Assembly: GCA_005883255.1 (NCBI GenBank)
Contig: VAXS01000168.1
Location: forward strand, 1-7,463
DNA: 7,463 nucleotides
Source: Actinomycetota bacterium
GTDB lineage: Bacteria > Actinomycetota > Thermoleophilia > Solirubrobacterales > Solirubrobacteraceae
Direction of reading: 5' to 3'
Shown: in pieces, positions 6,533 through 7,463 of the stretch
Numbering within the stretch: position 1 is the stretch's first letter
Layout: the number at the start of each line of letters is the position of its first letter
Made by a program: the position numbers and the translations under genes
Notes under the pieces: generated by a model
Told to the model about the DNA's origin: nothing
Databases searched by the model: none
What the model saw: the letters and a program-made list of their open reading frames with translations, nothing else

Positions 6533-7463
6533 ATGCTGGGCTTGCAGGCGCATTTCGAGGCTCCGGTGGCCCGTGGGCACTCGCCGGCGGGCGGGTACAC
6601 GGGGGCGGCCGGGGGCGCCGCCTGCGGCGATCTGGTCCGGGTCTCGCTGACCGTCGAGGGCGATCGCGTGGTCGACGCGGGGTTCGACGCGGCGGGCTGC
6701 GCCGCCGCGGTGGCCGCCGGGAGCGCCGCCGTCGGGCTCGCGCGCGGCCGGCCGCTGCTGGAGGTGGCGCGGCTCGGTCCCGCGGAGGTGGCCGCCGAGC
6801 TGGGCGGACTGGTCCCCGCCAAGCGCCACGCCGCCGAGCTGGCGGCCGACGCGCTGCACCGGGCGCTGGGCGCGGCGGCCCGGGCGACCGCGGCGGTGCC
6901 GGCTCCGACCGCGGGGACTCGCGTCCTCGTCGCCATGAGCGGAGGGGTGGACAGCGCCGTGGCCGCGCTGCTGGCCTCCCGGGGAGGCGAGCAGGCCGTC
7001 GCGGTGACGCTCGAGCTGTGGGCCGACCGCGACCACGACCCCGAGGGCAGCTGCTGCTCCGCGAGCGCCGTGCGCGGCGCGCGCGCGCTGGCGCACGGGA
7101 TGGGCTTGCCCCATCTCACGATCGACCTGCGCGAGGAGTTCCGGGCCGGCGTGGTGCAGCCGTTCCTCGACGACCACGCGGCTGGCCTCACGCCGAACCC
7201 CTGCGTCCGCTGCAACGGCCACGTGCGCCTGGACGCGATGCTCGAGCTGGCCGGGCGGCTGGGCGCGCGGAGCCTGGCCACCGGGCACTACGCCCGCGTC
7301 GTCGACGACGGCGCCGGTCCGCTCCTGCGCGCGGCGGCCGAACCCGCCAAGGACCAGAGCTACGTGCTGGCGGCGCTGGCCCCGGCGACGCTGGCCCGCC
7401 TGCGCTTCCCGCTGGGCGAGCTGGCCAAGCCCCGGGTGCGGGAGCTGGCCGCCGACGCCGGCC
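6533..7463 (+). CDS. mnmA: IscU/NifU-like domain fused to tRNA 2-thiouridylase MnmA (3' cut)
   Basis: MnmA activates U34 of certain tRNAs with ATP and replaces its oxygen with sulfur. The open frame runs 310 residues to the window edge. Residues about 1-115 resemble an IscU/NifU-N scaffold: ACGD (Cys31, Asp33), FDAAGCAAAVAAGSA (Cys56), then VPAKRHAAELAADAL with His99. The Cys that follows this His in IscU (E. coli Cys106, the persulfide acceptor) is Ala100, and the LPPVK motif is degraded. A linker leads to the MnmA domain: PP-loop MSGGVDSAVAALL (135-147), a Cys174-Cys175 pair, TPNPCVRCN (220-228) with Cys227 as the equivalent of E. coli catalytic Cys102 and Cys224 making a CxxC, ATGHYAR (249-255) and KDQSYVL (273-279). 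The second catalytic Cys and tRNA-binding parts lie beyond the edge. ATG 6533 is supported by the -10 box just upstream. The gene is probably separate from the nitrogen operon. Confidence 0.9.
   Translation, partial: MLGLQAHFEAPVARGHSPAGGYTGAAGGAACGDLVRVSLTVEGDRVVDAGFDAAGCAAAVAAGSAAVGLARGRPLLEVARLGPAEVAAELGGLVPAKRHAAELAADALHRALGAAARATAAVPAPTAGTRVLVAMSGGVDSAVAALLASRGGEQAVAVTLELWADRDHDPEGSCCSASAVRGARALAHGMGLPHLTIDLREEFRAGVVQPFLDDHAAGLTPNPCVRCNGHVRLDAMLELAGRLGARSLATGHYARVVDDGAGPLLRAAAEPAKDQSYVLAALAPATLARLRFPLGELAKPRVRELAADAG

Noticed and set aside
1..7463. tRNA or rRNA genes, CRISPR arrays, insertion sequences, att sites or defence genes
   Set aside because: I saw no cloverleaf, no spaced direct repeats, no transposase or integrase motifs and no terminal inverted repeats.

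Overview
The window is very GC-rich, and its coding frames carry G or C at almost every third codon position. It uses TTG starts and tightly packed co-directional genes. One gene appears to sit under a TACACT-type -10 box placed to give a leaderless transcript. Together with protein similarity as I remember it, this suggests a high-GC actinobacterium, perhaps class Thermoleophilia. The taxonomy is inference. All supported genes are on the + strand.

Layout. (1) 1-450: the 3' end of a protein with a thioredoxin-like C-terminal domain that lacks the CxxC motif. (2) 451-580: the only sizeable intergenic gap (130 nt), holding a small inverted repeat, a GC hairpin and the amt ribosome binding site. 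(3) 581-1957 amt (ammonium channel), 1976-2344 PII protein (glnK/glnB), 2348-3523 an unrecognised 391-aa protein, 3524 to about 4828 a flotillin-like SPFH protein, and about 4827-6194 glnA (type I glutamine synthetase). The spacing is operon-like: 18 nt, 3 nt and 0 nt between the first four genes. (4) 6215-6487: a 90-aa acidic, proline-rich, probably disordered protein. (5) 6533 to the right edge: a fusion of an IscU/NifU-type Fe-S scaffold domain to the tRNA 2-thiouridylase MnmA, cut by the window end.

How the genes work together. Amt brings in ammonium, PII senses energy and 2-oxoglutarate and can plug Amt, and GlnA fixes ammonium into glutamine. The flotillin and the unknown protein lie inside this nitrogen unit, which raises the possibility of a membrane-microdomain component. 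Both classical covalent-control tyrosines are absent: PII has Val at position 51 (the uridylylation/adenylylation Tyr), and GlnA has Phe where Tyr397 is adenylylated. Control here is therefore probably by ligand binding and protein contact.

The strangest point is 4823-4832. A good flotillin C-terminus runs, without a stop codon, straight into glutamine synthetase in another frame, and the first roughly 25-30 GlnA residues and its start are missing. This looks like a deletion or an assembly join. The second notable item is the IscU-MnmA fusion, whose scaffold domain keeps Cys, Asp, Cys and His but has lost the persulfide-accepting Cys, and whose MnmA part has a CxxC active-site motif.
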